A stretch of DNA of 64,000 nt, from positions 55,805-119,804 of the forward strand of contig NZ_JACJQY010000011.1 in assembly GCF_014696925.1 (NCBI RefSeq). The letters run 5' to 3'. Position numbers and translations under genes: made by a program. This document shows positions 1 through 8,500 of this stretch, piece after piece. The notes beneath the pieces are model-generated. The model saw only the letters and a list, made by a program, of their open reading frames with translations, did not search any database and was not told the origin of the DNA. Source of the DNA: Phormidium tenue FACHB-1050. GTDB lineage: Bacteria > Cyanobacteriota > Cyanobacteriia > Pseudanabaenales > Pseudanabaenaceae. Position 1 is the stretch's first letter. Every line of letters starts with the position of its first letter.

Positions 1-2
1 AT

Positions 3-470
3 GTCTTGGGCTATAGCTGTATTGCTGGTATTTTTGGGGCGATCGCGATGACCATCGGCTATGTCTTTTCCTATTACATTAGCGGTTGGGCTTTGCTTAA
101 AGTTCCCTATAGTTCAACTGTGATTAGCACCGAGGCTTTTGCGGATATTGCTAGAGGTCAAGCACAATGCGTGAGTACTTTTATTGGGATGCTTTTCTGT
201 CTATTTGTATTTTGGAGTATTACTAATATATCGATATGGAAAGTGAATACTCTTCTCAAAAACTCTACAGCTGCGATTCTGGGGATTTTATCGGTTGGAA
301 TTTCAGTGATTTTGATGTTAGCTTTCCCAACATTTTTTCAAATAAAAGTCCCCGATCAGTTTGGTTGGTCGATGATTATCTTTTTGCCAACTGCTAGTTA
401 TTACACATTACGCATGATGCAGTCTAGCAAGTTGTTTCGTCATTTGCCGCGCTATCTCACTCAACCCTAA
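3..470 (+). CDS. Partial membrane protein, C-terminal part
   Basis: The reading frame is open to the left window edge, so this is probably the C-terminal end of a longer gene; the first usable start inside the window is a TTG at 6. The visible protein of about 155 residues is strongly hydrophobic. It shows an N-terminal segment (IFGAIAMTIGYVFSYYI), a second near residues 60-75 (MLFCLFVFWSI), a third near 90-110 (AAILGILSVGISVILML), and a possible fourth near 120-135. It ends in a short basic tail. I do not recognise the family. It lies in the same direction as the next membrane protein gene, 50 bp away, so co-transcription is plausible but unproven. Confidence 0.6.
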   Translation, partial: VLGYSCIAGIFGAIAMTIGYVFSYYISGWALLKVPYSSTVISTEAFADIARGQAQCVSTFIGMLFCLFVFWSITNISIWKVNTLLKNSTAAILGILSVGISVILMLAFPTFFQIKVPDQFGWSMIIFLPTASYYTLRMMQSSKLFRHLPRYLTQP

Positions 471-520
471 TCGAAAGATCGTCACTGCGCGATGTTCTTT
501 CTTAATCTAAAATTCACACT

Positions 521-1054
521 ATGAGCATGATGAAATCTAGAACTGTCAAACGCCCGATCGCTATTACCATTCTCTCAACTATGATGATGGGGATGAGTAT
601 CGTCTTGGTTTGCGATCGCATTCTTAATTTTTATATCTATCGTTTATTAGATGGCAACGTTCCTTTAGTAGATAGTAATTCTATTAATTTACAATTAGTT
701 TCAGATATTGCTTTTTTAGGATTTAGTATCGTGCCAATTCTATTGGCGATCGGGTTGTGGTATTTAAAATCTTGGGCAAGATTTCTAAGTTTGTGTTTCT
801 TTAGTTCCATCATGTTTCCTGCGATCGCCGCTTCTCTTGATTGGATTTCACCACCATCTGCTGACAAGTTGCTAGAAATCCCTACGGTTTTTGATGATGT
901 TCTTAGTGTAGATGCCTCAATCCCAGCTTCGCGTCTGATTATTCTTAATCCATATATTGCTTTTGGCAGCGCGATCGCCCTTGCTATTCTGCTTACCCCT
1001 GCGATCTCTAAAGCATTTCGCCCTCATCCTAGTTCTGCAAATTCAGAAGACTAA
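521..1054 (+). CDS. Small four-helix membrane protein, unknown
   Basis: A 177-residue protein with about four predicted membrane helices: residues 12-35 (AITILSTMMMGMSIVLVCD), 60-80 (VSDIAFLGFSIVPILLAIGL), 88-108, and 145-162 (YIAFGSAIALAILLTP). The loop between helices 3 and 4 is acidic (LLEIPTVFDDVLSVDA). The tail is short and polar. No catalytic motif is visible and I do not assign a function. It follows another membrane protein gene on the same strand and is transcribed towards the convergent bfd gene, with only 85 bp between stops. Confidence 0.6.
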   Translation: MSMMKSRTVKRPIAITILSTMMMGMSIVLVCDRILNFYIYRLLDGNVPLVDSNSINLQLVSDIAFLGFSIVPILLAIGLWYLKSWARFLSLCFFSSIMFPAIAASLDWISPPSADKLLEIPTVFDDVLSVDASIPASRLIILNPYIAFGSAIALAILLTPAISKAFRPHPSSANSED

Positions 1055-1139
1055 AAGAAATTTACCTTTTACCTAATCTTTAAGGTCAGTTGAGATTAAA
1101 TTGGCGTATCAGTTCCTATTTTCTTCCTCAAAAATATGC

Positions 1140-1319
1140 TTACACTCTTGAAAGCTTGCCTGAGCATTGCTGCATAACCCGATGGGCTTCTTCAGTGCAG
1201 CAGCCACATTCTTTACCCAATCGCGTTAACTCCGATAGCATAGCGATCGAGCAAGCGCCTTTGCTCACAGCTTTTTGAATATCTTTCTCGGTTACGGCAT
1301 TACAAATACAAATGTACAT
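1140..1319 (-). CDS. bfd: Bacterioferritin-associated ferredoxin (Bfd-like)
   Basis: A 59-residue protein reading leftwards, ATG at 1317-1319, stop at 1140-1142. It begins MYICICNAVTEKDIQ and carries Cys4, Cys6, Cys38 and Cys41 in the CxC...CGCC arrangement that binds a [2Fe-2S] cluster in the BFD-like fold; an extra Cys lies at 40. Family knowledge: Bfd docks on bacterioferritin and donates electrons to reduce stored ferric iron so that it can be released. The context fits, because two bacterioferritin genes start divergently about 340 bp away and a Fur-like site lies in the shared intergenic region. The length matches short cyanobacterial and bacterial Bfd proteins. Confidence 0.88.
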   Translation of the reverse strand: MYICICNAVTEKDIQKAVSKGACSIAMLSELTRLGKECGCCTEEAHRVMQQCSGKLSRV

Positions 1320-1366
1320 CTTTACTTTAATTCCTTTAAAAAAATATGTAATAAAAGTAATTGCAT

Positions 1367-1385
1367 CTTATTGCAAATTATTATC
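1367..1385. promoter_or_regulatory. Candidate Fur box in the bfd upstream region
   Basis: The 19 bases match the classical Fur consensus GATAATGATAATCATTATC at 13 of 19 positions by eye, with the last 13 bases matching best (GCAAATTATTATC). The site lies 48 bp upstream of the bfd start codon, where iron-dependent repression would be expected. This is a by-eye match in an AT-rich stretch, so chance is not excluded. Confidence 0.4.
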
Positions 1386-1436
1386 AATATTGTCGCCTAC
1401 ACTCGATAAATCCGTCAAGTCAAAAATTTTAAATTT

Positions 1437-1450
1437 GGCATAATTATGCC
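1437..1450. promoter_or_regulatory. Perfect 14-bp palindrome between bfd and bfr
   Basis: GGCATAATTATGCC is a perfect inverted repeat with no loop, which suits an operator for a dimeric regulator better than a terminator. It lies about 200 bp upstream of the first bacterioferritin gene and 118 bp upstream of bfd. Nothing else is evident in the 337 bp between the two divergent genes apart from the Fur-like box and an AT-rich stretch with a TATGAT hexamer near 1610 that could be a -10 element for bfr. Confidence 0.35.
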
Positions 1451-1656
1451 TTTAAGCGAAAACGTCTATAACTTAAGGCTGACTACCAAATACATCGAAA
1501 AGACTATGCTGTAGAGTCTTTTCATGGATTGTCTCTAGACTGTATTCTTTAGCGTAAGTCCTATAAATGTTACACTCTGAAAATTCTGAACTTTAAACTA
1601 CTTAGTCAAGTATGATAAATAAGGTAATGCAACTGATTAAACTAGGGTAATCCTAT

Positions 1657-2121
1657 ATGCAAGGAAATCTAGACGTAAAACGTCAGTTAAACGAAGCTCT
1701 TAAAGCTCAATTAACAGCCATTAACCAATACTTTCTTCATGCCCGAATGTGCAAGAACTGGGGATTAAACCAGCTTAATGATCGGGAATATCGTTATTCC
1801 ATCAAGGCGATGAAGCAAGCCGATGAGCTAATTGAAAGAGTTCTTTTTCTAGAAGGATTACCCAATTTACAAAGTTTAGGTAGTCTTCGGATTGGAGAGA
1901 ATATACCTGAATTACTAGGCAGTGACCTTACTCTATGTACTGAGATTTTGAATGGGTTGAAAGCGGCTGTCGTGACTTGTGAAACTCAGCAAGACTATGT
2001 AAGTCGGGATCTGCTAGCCAAACTGATAGAAGATACTGAAGAGCAGATTGATTGGCTAGAGTCTCAAGTTTGGTTAATTGAAAACTCAGGCTTACCCAAC
2101 TTCTTACAGTCGATGGTTTAG
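1657..2121 (+). CDS. bfrA: Bacterioferritin subunit, heme-ligand type without ferroxidase site
   Basis: A 154-residue four-helix bacterioferritin, clearly homologous to E. coli Bfr (AINQYFLHAR, LFLEGLPNLQ, SRDLL, IDWLE). The heme-ligating methionine Met52 is kept. The di-iron ligands are not: position 18 is Gln, 51 is Ala, 54 is Gln, 94 is Cys, and the ExxH motif near 127-130 reads TEEQ. It should therefore bind heme between subunits but not oxidise iron. Cyanobacteria are known to carry such a heme-type subunit paired with a ferroxidase-type subunit, and that partner follows 75 bp downstream on the same strand. The divergent bfd gene upstream supports a role in iron storage and release. Confidence 0.92.
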   Translation: MQGNLDVKRQLNEALKAQLTAINQYFLHARMCKNWGLNQLNDREYRYSIKAMKQADELIERVLFLEGLPNLQSLGSLRIGENIPELLGSDLTLCTEILNGLKAAVVTCETQQDYVSRDLLAKLIEDTEEQIDWLESQVWLIENSGLPNFLQSMV

Positions 2122-2196
2122 TTTTTTGAGAATAGATAACAAATGTAATCTATTAGATCCGCTAGGTTCCTTTAAACAATATTAAGTGAGAAAATA

Positions 2197-2664
2197 ATGA
2201 AAGGCAGTGATAAGGTTTTACAGCAGTTGTCAAAGTTGTTGAGTGGTGAGTTGGCTGCTCGGGATCAATATTTCACACACTCACGCATGTATGCTGATTG
2301 GGGATTGAATAAGTTGTATGAACGTATTAACCATGAAATGGCGGATGAAACCCAACATGCAACTTGGTTGATTGAGAGAATTCTATTTCTGGAAGGTACA
2401 CCCGATCTGTCTCAGCAAGATGGGTTAAATATTGGCAAAACTGTTCCTGAAATGCTGAAGAATGATTTGGACTTTGAATATAAAGTAATTGTTGATCTCA
2501 AAGAGGCGATCGCGGTTTGTGAGGTTGAGCAAGATTACCAAAGCCGCGATATTTTACTCAAAATACTTGTAGATACAGAGCAGGATCATGCTTATTGGTT
2601 GGAAAAACAGCTTAAGCTCATTGATCAGATTGGCTTACCTAACTATTTACAATCACAAGTTTAG
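2197..2664 (+). CDS. bfrB: Bacterioferritin subunit, ferroxidase type without heme methionine
   Basis: A 155-residue bacterioferritin with the di-iron centre intact: Glu18, Glu51, His54, Glu94 and an ExxH motif (Glu128/His131, one residue longer than the E. coli spacing). The heme-binding methionine at position 52 is Thr. It is therefore the complement of the preceding gene, which has Met52 but no iron ligands. Family knowledge says both subunit types are needed for iron storage in cyanobacteria, probably in heteropolymers; the mixed shell here is inferred. The 75-bp gap and common strand suggest co-transcription. A strong hairpin begins 11 bp after the stop codon. Confidence 0.92.
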   Translation: MKGSDKVLQQLSKLLSGELAARDQYFTHSRMYADWGLNKLYERINHEMADETQHATWLIERILFLEGTPDLSQQDGLNIGKTVPEMLKNDLDFEYKVIVDLKEAIAVCEVEQDYQSRDILLKILVDTEQDHAYWLEKQLKLIDQIGLPNYLQSQV

Positions 2665-2674
2665 TACTTACTCC

Positions 2675-2724
2675 CTTATCCCTAATTAGTGGTGCGAAGC
2701 GCCGCACCACTAATTAGGGATAAG
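2675..2724. terminator. Hairpin terminator after the bfr pair
   Basis: A near-perfect inverted repeat of about 22-23 bp per arm (CTTATCCCTAATTAGTGGTG and its complement) with a GCGAAGC apex. It begins 11 bp after the bfrB stop. There is no clear T tract, so termination is inferred from position and stem strength. It belongs to the population of GCGAAGC-apex hairpins in this window. Confidence 0.55.
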
Positions 2725-2740
2725 CTACAAAATTTTAAAA

Positions 2741-2787
2741 GCCAAAACAGTAAAAGCCTCGCTTCGCGAGGCTTTTACTGTTTTGGC
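2741..2787. repeat. Perfect hairpin with CGCTTCGCG apex
   Basis: GCCAAAACAGTAAAAGCCTC is followed by a GCTTCGC apex and then by the exact complement. The arms are about 22 bp and unlike those of the adjacent hairpins. The following bases 2803-2836 (GCGCCGCCTCACAC, then CCTAACAAGAATGGCG) match the right arm of a family A repeat, so a decayed copy seems to lie here. Confidence 0.6.
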
Positions 2788-2831
2788 TCCTAGAGAGGGT
2801 TCGCGCCGCCTCACACATCTCCTAACAAGAA

Positions 2832-2900
2832 TGGCGATCGCCTAATACCAAAGCACAAAATGGCGTAGCCATTTTGTATTTTGGTATTAGGCGATCGCCA
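2832..2900. repeat. Palindromic repeat overlapping a gene end
   Basis: A 69-bp imperfect palindrome: TGGCGATCGCCTAATACC at each end, inverted, with inner arms CACAAAATGGC/GCCATTTTGT around a short loop. It overlaps the last codons and stop codon (2887-2889) of the leftward glycosyltransferase gene, so the final residues MAIA of that protein come from repeat sequence. It could also terminate transcription from either side. Confidence 0.6.
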
Positions 2901-4029
2901 TTTCAAAAGCTTGACAAACTGAAGGAATCGAAAACTTAGCTTGGGCTTGGATATAGGCTGTCTCGACTATTCTCTGAGTAGCTCCAAGATCGCTAAAAAT
3001 TTCTTGCATAGCATCAGCGAGTAATTGCGGATCATTTGGTGGAATCAGTAAACCTGTGACTCCATTTTCGATAATTTCGCTAGTGCCACCGCCAATGGTA
3101 GCGATCGCAGGACGTTTTGATAATTGAGCCTCCACAATGACTCTGCCAAAGGGTTCGGGAGCCGTCGAGCAATGGGCGATCGCATCGCAAGCTTTCATTA
3201 AAGCGGGAATGTCTTGCCGAAATCCTAGCCAATGGACGCGACCTTTGAGGCTTTCCTGCGTTGCTATATTCTTGAGCTTTTCTGTATATTCGGCTTCTCC
3301 AAAGAGAGCTTCACCGACTAACAACACATGCACATCAGGGAGTTTACTAGCGGCTTCTAGCAAAATATGTTGTCCTTTCCAATAGGACAGACGGCTAAAC
3401 ATACCAATCAAAGGGCGATCGCAAGGAAGCCCTAGTTCTTCGCGCAAAGTTGCTTGATTATCATTAATTTGGTCAAATTTTTCACTATCAAATCCGTTAT
3501 AAACCGTGCGTAGTAATTTGCGATTGCCTCCTGCGGCGAGAAAAGCTTCCCCTGTGGCTTGAGAGTTAACGATCACTCTGGTGGCAAACCAATTAGCTAA
3601 TGTGACTGCGATCTTGCGATTTGTAGAGCTAAAAATATTTGCCGTCAAAATATCGTGCAAGTGCCACACGACGGGCGCACCACCAAATAATCGAGCGATC
3701 GCAGCTACCACAAATCCTTTTTGGTTATTGGCATGAATTAAATCAAAATCTTTGCTTTTTTTAGCAACTTGTTTCCCCAGTCTCCATAGATCCCCAATAG
3801 ATTTGAGTGAAGCCAATCCACTTGATACTTTCACCTCAGCAAGCGATCGCGATGCTTGCAAAACCTCAACCTTTACGCCTAAATCTTCGAGTCGATTTTT
3901 TAAGATACCGTCAGTGAGCAATACTACTTGACTAGTCTCACGATAAGCATGGGCAAAGTCTAGTAAACAAAGCTCTCCCCCACCTAAGACTGCGGTATAG
4001 CTCACAAACAAAATTTTTTTTATATTCAT
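2887..4029 (-). CDS. Family 4 glycosyltransferase (GT-B fold)
   Basis: A protein of about 380 residues with a GT-B layout. The N-terminal half has FVSYTAVLGGGELCLLDF (donor/acceptor loop with GGGE). The C-terminal half has GMFSRLSYWKGQHILLEA and the GT4 motif EPFGRVIVEAQ, where the E-x7-E glutamates bind the nucleotide-sugar. It probably transfers a sugar from an NDP-sugar to a lipid or polysaccharide acceptor at the inner membrane face; the substrate cannot be read. The ATG at 4029 (MNIKKILF) is preferred over the TTG at 4047, because it gives the usual start just before the first beta strand. The 3' end lies inside a palindromic repeat. Confidence 0.85.
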   Translation of the reverse strand: MNIKKILFVSYTAVLGGGELCLLDFAHAYRETSQVVLLTDGILKNRLEDLGVKVEVLQASRSLAEVKVSSGLASLKSIGDLWRLGKQVAKKSKDFDLIHANNQKGFVVAAIARLFGGAPVVWHLHDILTANIFSSTNRKIAVTLANWFATRVIVNSQATGEAFLAAGGNRKLLRTVYNGFDSEKFDQINDNQATLREELGLPCDRPLIGMFSRLSYWKGQHILLEAASKLPDVHVLLVGEALFGEAEYTEKLKNIATQESLKGRVHWLGFRQDIPALMKACDAIAHCSTAPEPFGRVIVEAQLSKRPAIATIGGGTSEIIENGVTGLLIPPNDPQLLADAMQEIFSDLGATQRIVETAYIQAQAKFSIPSVCQAFEMAIA

Positions 4030-4080
4030 GTCTGGTAGTGTAATCAACTTTGAGTAATTCTTTGCGGTGAGGTCTGTAAT

Positions 4081-5079
4081 TTACTTGTCAGTAATTTGCT
4101 TGTTTTTGGTCACATCAGCATTTAAAAAACCAATAAAAGAATCAAAATCAAGGTTTTTATTAGTTACAAATCCTGATTTCAAAATTTCATTTCTGGCTGT
4201 TCTAGCTTTTAGATCTTCGGGTTTAAAGTTTAGCCAACGGGTATAGCCATCGATCGCCTCAAACCAATATCCTGCTTCAGCATAAATCTTGGCGCGATCG
4301 CGAAGAGTCAATGCTCGATTCAAAGACTTTTGAATCGTGTCATTAGGTGGGGTATAAACAATCCAGCCGCTTGCCGTAACTTCCTTGGCACGTTTATCCT
4401 TTACAGTGATTTGCCAACGATAGGTTTTAGATGGTTGCAAAGCAGCAGCGATCGGTAATTTGAAGCTAGATAAACCGCTAGACATTTTTAGATCAGTTTG
4501 AAAAATCGTAATCGATTTATCTCCCTCTGAGGTGGTGAGGCTAAACTTCCCTACAAAGGTATTTTTCGTGGTTACTTTAGACGGATTGTTTTCGAGATTA
4601 TCAATTTCTGATGCAGAAGCTTGAGCATTTTGATCGCGTAAATGCCAATAAAGCGTAGGTTGTGAAATCGCTGTCCTTGCCCCATCTTCAGGCGTAATCA
4701 AGATCAGTAACGGTAGTTGCTGCGCTCTCAATAGTTGCTGTTGACTATCGATAGGGGCTGATGAAGCGCCACCTCTAAGCGTTGTGGGGGGAGTGATAGG
4801 GACAGATCTATCAATGTCTAAGTCGCGATTGACAAGTCTTGTACCTCCACCTGTGCTTGCAGTTTTGGGTAGACCTAAGCCATAATTAGTGCCGCTAAAT
4901 TGGGCTACTAGCCAAGTTTGCGCGATCGCATCTAATCGCAGTAAGTCGCTAGGTACTGCCACACTCGACAAAGAACAGATCAGGGTTGTAAAGATACTAC
5001 TGAGATAAGTACGAAAAGTTAGCTTGTTAGTTACAGCGGTCAAAGAATTTCTTTGAGGAACAGATACTTTACATCTCAT
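4081..5079 (-). CDS. DUF928 family secreted protein
   Basis: A 332-residue protein with a long N-terminal leader (hydrophobic TYLSSIFTTLICSLSSVAVP near residues 24-43) suggesting export. After it comes the cyanobacterial DUF928 pattern: a glycine/arginine-rich stretch GTNYGLGLPK...GGGTR, then LPLLILITPEDG, PTLYWHL, a central beta-rich part, YRWQITV and SGWIVYTPP. The C-terminal third (about 255-320) is helical with a TPR-like look (AKIYAEAGYWFEAIDGYTRWL). The function of DUF928 is not known. In other cyanobacteria these proteins often sit near CHAT or haemagglutinin-type genes; here the nearest such gene is 43 kb away. It lies 51 bp upstream of the glycosyltransferase gene on the same strand. 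Confidence 0.75.
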   Translation of the reverse strand: MRCKVSVPQRNSLTAVTNKLTFRTYLSSIFTTLICSLSSVAVPSDLLRLDAIAQTWLVAQFSGTNYGLGLPKTASTGGGTRLVNRDLDIDRSVPITPPTTLRGGASSAPIDSQQQLLRAQQLPLLILITPEDGARTAISQPTLYWHLRDQNAQASASEIDNLENNPSKVTTKNTFVGKFSLTTSEGDKSITIFQTDLKMSSGLSSFKLPIAAALQPSKTYRWQITVKDKRAKEVTASGWIVYTPPNDTIQKSLNRALTLRDRAKIYAEAGYWFEAIDGYTRWLNFKPEDLKARTARNEILKSGFVTNKNLDFDSFIGFLNADVTKNKQITDK

Positions 5080-5170
5080 AAATTTCAGAGCTATGCGCGT
5101 AAAATGGCTAGTAAGTATTTGCTAAGTAATAGCAGTCATAGCATATGAGCATCACTTTATCTAAATCAAC

Positions 5171-5515
5171 TCATGATGAGTGAACATTCACATTCACATC
5201 CAAACACTCGACTATTTCATTCAACTCAGAGATCGCTCGAACTAGCCGATCGCGCAAAGCATCGTCAAGCTTGGGATTTTGCAAAGCTACCTCTTGGATG
5301 GCGGCTAACCATTGTGCGATCGGGACATGGCTAACGGCGGCGCGTAGTCCCATATTGGTGAGGATCGCAAGATAAAAACCTTTGAAATCATCTGGGTAGC
5401 CGTAGTCATAGAAGCCGTCCCATAGCTCTAGTTTTTCGGGTGTGTAGGCTTCGTATTGTTCTAGTGTGATTGGGGTGCGATCTCTTTGGGGTTGGGGGAG
5501 GGGAGGTTGTGGCAT
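5171..5515 (-). CDS. Conserved small protein, unknown
   Basis: A 114-residue protein with a proline-rich start (MPQPPLPQPQRDRTPITLEQ) followed by YEAYTPEKLELWDGFYDYGY. That recalls the N-terminal region of Uma2-type nucleases (ITLEQY...EKLELWDG), but no PD-(D/E)xK core follows. The second half is helical and acidic (PKLDDALRDRLVRAISELNEIVECLDV). I see no signal peptide or membrane segment. It could be a relic or a stand-alone regulator of Uma2-like proteins. I do not assign a function. Confidence 0.55.
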   Translation of the reverse strand: MPQPPLPQPQRDRTPITLEQYEAYTPEKLELWDGFYDYGYPDDFKGFYLAILTNMGLRAAVSHVPIAQWLAAIQEVALQNPKLDDALRDRLVRAISELNEIVECLDVNVNVHSS

Positions 5516-5544
5516 GGGTGGTTTTAGAGTTTAAGAATGTAAGT

Positions 5545-6291
5545 TCATTGACAAGGTGTAGGTGTAACGCTTACAAGTTTTGCTATTTTTAAGTTGCTTC
5601 CCTCCTTAGCTAATTTAAATGTACTCAGCCTACAGTAATCAGATTTACTCTCACTTTCAATAAGTTTTCTATTTTGATAAAAAAGGTATGTACCTTTAAC
5701 AAAAACATCCAGATAAAATCCTTTATCCTCTTCAGATATAAATTGGCGAATTATTCGAGTTTTTTGAGTACCAAATCTAAAATATGCGTTTCTACTTTTC
5801 AACCACTTAATTGACTGCTTACATTCTTCTTTTTCACATCCTTCTGTCTGCTTATACCTTTCACCAGTTATATATTTTTTTGCTTCTTCTAAGTTGTATG
5901 TTTGTCCGTAAAGACTATTAAGAAAATTAATATCAAAATAATTCGATATCAGTTCATTTACTTCTGATTCTTTAGGGATCTCTTGAAATTCATAAACTAT
6001 ATCCTGCTTGAAGAATCTAGATGATGGATTGTCAATATATTTGCTTAGATTGCTAATATCAACATACCTAATTAATAGTATGCCTTCAATGATAATTAGC
6101 AAGAAACCAATTTGAAGAAAAAATATTCTTAGCCTTTTTGGAAATGAAATAATTTCTAAGCTAATAATCTCTCCACCTAGCTTTAGGTTACAAAAACTTA
6201 GCAATACAAAAACAATTCCAACAGTTAGAAAAGGATATATATTCCATAATGATGTAAAGACTCCTATAAGCCAACTAAAAAAATTACCCAT
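5545..6291 (-). CDS. Membrane-anchored protein, unknown
   Basis: A 248-residue protein with two N-terminal membrane helices (residues 5-35, LIGVFTSLWNIYPFLTVGIV; 54-72, IFFLQIGFLLIIIEGILLI), followed by a soluble domain of about 170 residues. The soluble part alternates charged helices and beta strands and has four cysteines, three of them in the cluster CEKEECKQ and near the end (DYCRLS). Codon use is AT-rich compared with its neighbours, which hints at acquisition, but this was judged only by eye. It is the first gene downstream of the restriction/helicase operon on the same strand, 95 bp after it. I do not recognise the family. Confidence 0.5.
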   Translation of the reverse strand: MGNFFSWLIGVFTSLWNIYPFLTVGIVFVLLSFCNLKLGGEIISLEIISFPKRLRIFFLQIGFLLIIIEGILLIRYVDISNLSKYIDNPSSRFFKQDIVYEFQEIPKESEVNELISNYFDINFLNSLYGQTYNLEEAKKYITGERYKQTEGCEKEECKQSIKWLKSRNAYFRFGTQKTRIIRQFISEEDKGFYLDVFVKGTYLFYQNRKLIESESKSDYCRLSTFKLAKEGSNLKIAKLVSVTPTPCQ

Positions 6292-6386
6292 AAATTTTAA
6301 AAACTATAAATTTAGTTAAATATTCGGCTTAAACCACTCATAACAAACTAGTTGCACATCCTCCTTTTTGATAAGTTATTTCATAT

Positions 6387-8495
6387 TCAGCCACTCCTCA
6401 AGTCATCTAAAAACTCAGAAGCAGGATCGACACCTGTAACTAATAGGTAATCTCTCGCACGGGTACAAGCTACATAGAGCAAATGCCTTTCAGTGTTGTA
6501 AACCTCCTCTAAATCAGATTCATCGCTGATATTTTCGACTCGCTCCTGTAGTGGTAAAACCTCGTCATCGCAAGCCATGACAACTACAGCCCGAAACTCT
6601 AAGCCTTTGGCTAGGTGCATGGTGCTAACTGCAATACGTCCCTCGGCAAAAGACAATCGATCGCTTAATTCAACAGGTTTTACACCAGCTTCCATAACTG
6701 CGGCGATTGCTCTTTCTATTTGAGGTTTGTCGCGAACGAATACACCGATTTCTTCGGGTTGAATACCATTGGCTAGATGATTGGCAATCCACTGAGCAAC
6801 GTATTCACCTTCAGCATCATCGTCATCCAGAATTTTGATTTCTGGGGCTTTACCATTGAACACAGAAATGGTGTCTTTCCGTAGTTCTTGGTTCCCGTCC
6901 ACATCAGCGATAGAACTAGGCAATAGGCGATCGGCGGCGGTGCGAATTTGGAATGAAGTACGGTAATTAATCGTGAGAGTTTGCGATCGCCCTCGGATAT
7001 CAACACCTAAAGACTTCCACGAAAAAGGCTGTTGAAATATGCGTTGTCCCAAGTCACCTGTAAAAAATAGGCTATCGGGTCTTTGTGTGCCGATTGCTGC
7101 CAAGAAGCGAAGCTCGGCAATACCCATGTCTTGACATTCATCAACGATCGCAAACTGGAATGGGTAAACATTAGTTTGGGTAATCGACTTGGTTACAGCA
7201 CAGAAAACTCCTGACCATGTAATTAGATTTTGCGATCGCAACCAATTCTTGACCTCTTGAAACACTTCCCAGAGTATTTCCCGTTGTTTGCTTCCTAGCC
7301 TAGTCTTTCTGCCTAAACGGGTCACATCTCGATAGTCTTCCCATGTGTCCAGTTGCCAAGCATCAACGACATCGTTCCATTCATCCCATAGCAATGACTC
7401 GGAAAACTTGCGGTTAGGGTTTTGAGTAGCGATTGCCACTAACTTAGCCCGCACTTTTAACGGATCGGCAATTTTGAGATTACCTAAAGGCTTGTAAAGC
7501 TCCCATGCAATATCTTGAATGGAACTAACTCTAATGCGATTAATCACCTTTGTATCGTTGCCAATTAACCTGTCTAGCTTGATTTGCAAAGCATTGGCTA
7601 GGGCTGGAGAAAAGGTGGTTAGTAATAGTTGGGCATTGGGATATTTACGGGCTAAGAATACGGCGCGATGTAAAGCAACAATAGTTTTACCCGTTCCTGC
7701 GGAACCAGATACACGGGCTGCACCGCTATAGTCTCGTCCGACTAGCGATCGCTGACTGGGATGCAAGAATACTGTCCACTTTTCCCAAGGATAATCAAGA
7801 GCTTGTTGCAATTCTTCGGCATTGCTCATGATACGGAATCGGCGCTGTGCGTCAGGATGATCGAAAGGATTGACCGCAGTTGTCGGAATAGTTGGTTTAG
7901 GTTTGCCGCCTGTGGCAATTTCTAGCAATGCTTCGGCGGCTTCTTGAGGCAAGTGATCGACCATATCGAAAAGTCGATCTTCATTGGCGGATTTGACATC
8001 AGAAATCCATTCTAGAGGTATGCCATAACTAAGCAAATCATCATCAGAGATATGGGCAAATAGTAGTTTTTTAGCGGTTGGTTTAGTGGATAGTGGAAAG
8101 TTTTTAGTGGTTAGATCCGATTTCTGGCTATCCACTGCCCACTTTTCACTAACCACTTCTTCATCCGTCTCGCGAACTTTGACAAGTTGGGCGGCTCCTG
8201 TTCTAGGGTGGTTTTCAATTTTGCGGCGATTTGCCCATGCATACGCCTTGTCATGATGATCGACATAGCAAAGCAGCAAACTGTTTTCGGTGCGATGTAC
8301 GATCAAACGTAGGTCAAGATTGACACTGATCGAGCAGAAGTTTGGGTCTTTAGTGCGCTCGAGTTTGTGATAGCGCAAACTGGGGCTACTTGGATTTAGC
8401 TGCAAGTCAAAAGCAGTCATTTTGGCGATTTTTTGTTCTTGTCCAGTAAGCTTGCTAAGGCTATCGATGAAGGTGTCGGAGATACGAAATTCCAT
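6387..8495 (-). CDS. UvrD-like superfamily 1 helicase with N-terminal RelE-like domain
   Basis: A 702-residue fusion. Residues 1-95 look like a RelE/ParE-type toxin fold (LRYHKLERTKDPNFCSISVN, then VDHHDKAYAWANRRK). Residues about 240-700 are a superfamily 1 helicase: Walker A GSAGTGKT at 264-271, Walker B VDECQD at 451-456, a NYRTSFQIR motif IV-like segment, LAKGLEFRAVVVM (motif V) and LLYVACTRARDYLL (motif VI). It is the last gene of a leftward operon that starts with the type III Res gene and begins 5 bp after the TumE-like toxin gene. Inference: it unwinds or translocates DNA as part of a defence operon, with the RelE-like module acting as an RNA- or partner-binding part or an inert relic. 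Confidence 0.85.
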   Translation of the reverse strand: MEFRISDTFIDSLSKLTGQEQKIAKMTAFDLQLNPSSPSLRYHKLERTKDPNFCSISVNLDLRLIVHRTENSLLLCYVDHHDKAYAWANRRKIENHPRTGAAQLVKVRETDEEVVSEKWAVDSQKSDLTTKNFPLSTKPTAKKLLFAHISDDDLLSYGIPLEWISDVKSANEDRLFDMVDHLPQEAAEALLEIATGGKPKPTIPTTAVNPFDHPDAQRRFRIMSNAEELQQALDYPWEKWTVFLHPSQRSLVGRDYSGAARVSGSAGTGKTIVALHRAVFLARKYPNAQLLLTTFSPALANALQIKLDRLIGNDTKVINRIRVSSIQDIAWELYKPLGNLKIADPLKVRAKLVAIATQNPNRKFSESLLWDEWNDVVDAWQLDTWEDYRDVTRLGRKTRLGSKQREILWEVFQEVKNWLRSQNLITWSGVFCAVTKSITQTNVYPFQFAIVDECQDMGIAELRFLAAIGTQRPDSLFFTGDLGQRIFQQPFSWKSLGVDIRGRSQTLTINYRTSFQIRTAADRLLPSSIADVDGNQELRKDTISVFNGKAPEIKILDDDDAEGEYVAQWIANHLANGIQPEEIGVFVRDKPQIERAIAAVMEAGVKPVELSDRLSFAEGRIAVSTMHLAKGLEFRAVVVMACDDEVLPLQERVENISDESDLEEVYNTERHLLYVACTRARDYLLVTGVDPASEFLDDLRSG

Positions 8496-8500
8496 AGGTT

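Noticed and set aside
1090..1278. Plus-strand frame of 62 codons between the membrane protein and bfr genes
   Set aside because: It is antisense to the clear Bfd gene at 1140-1319, which has the [2Fe-2S] cysteines.
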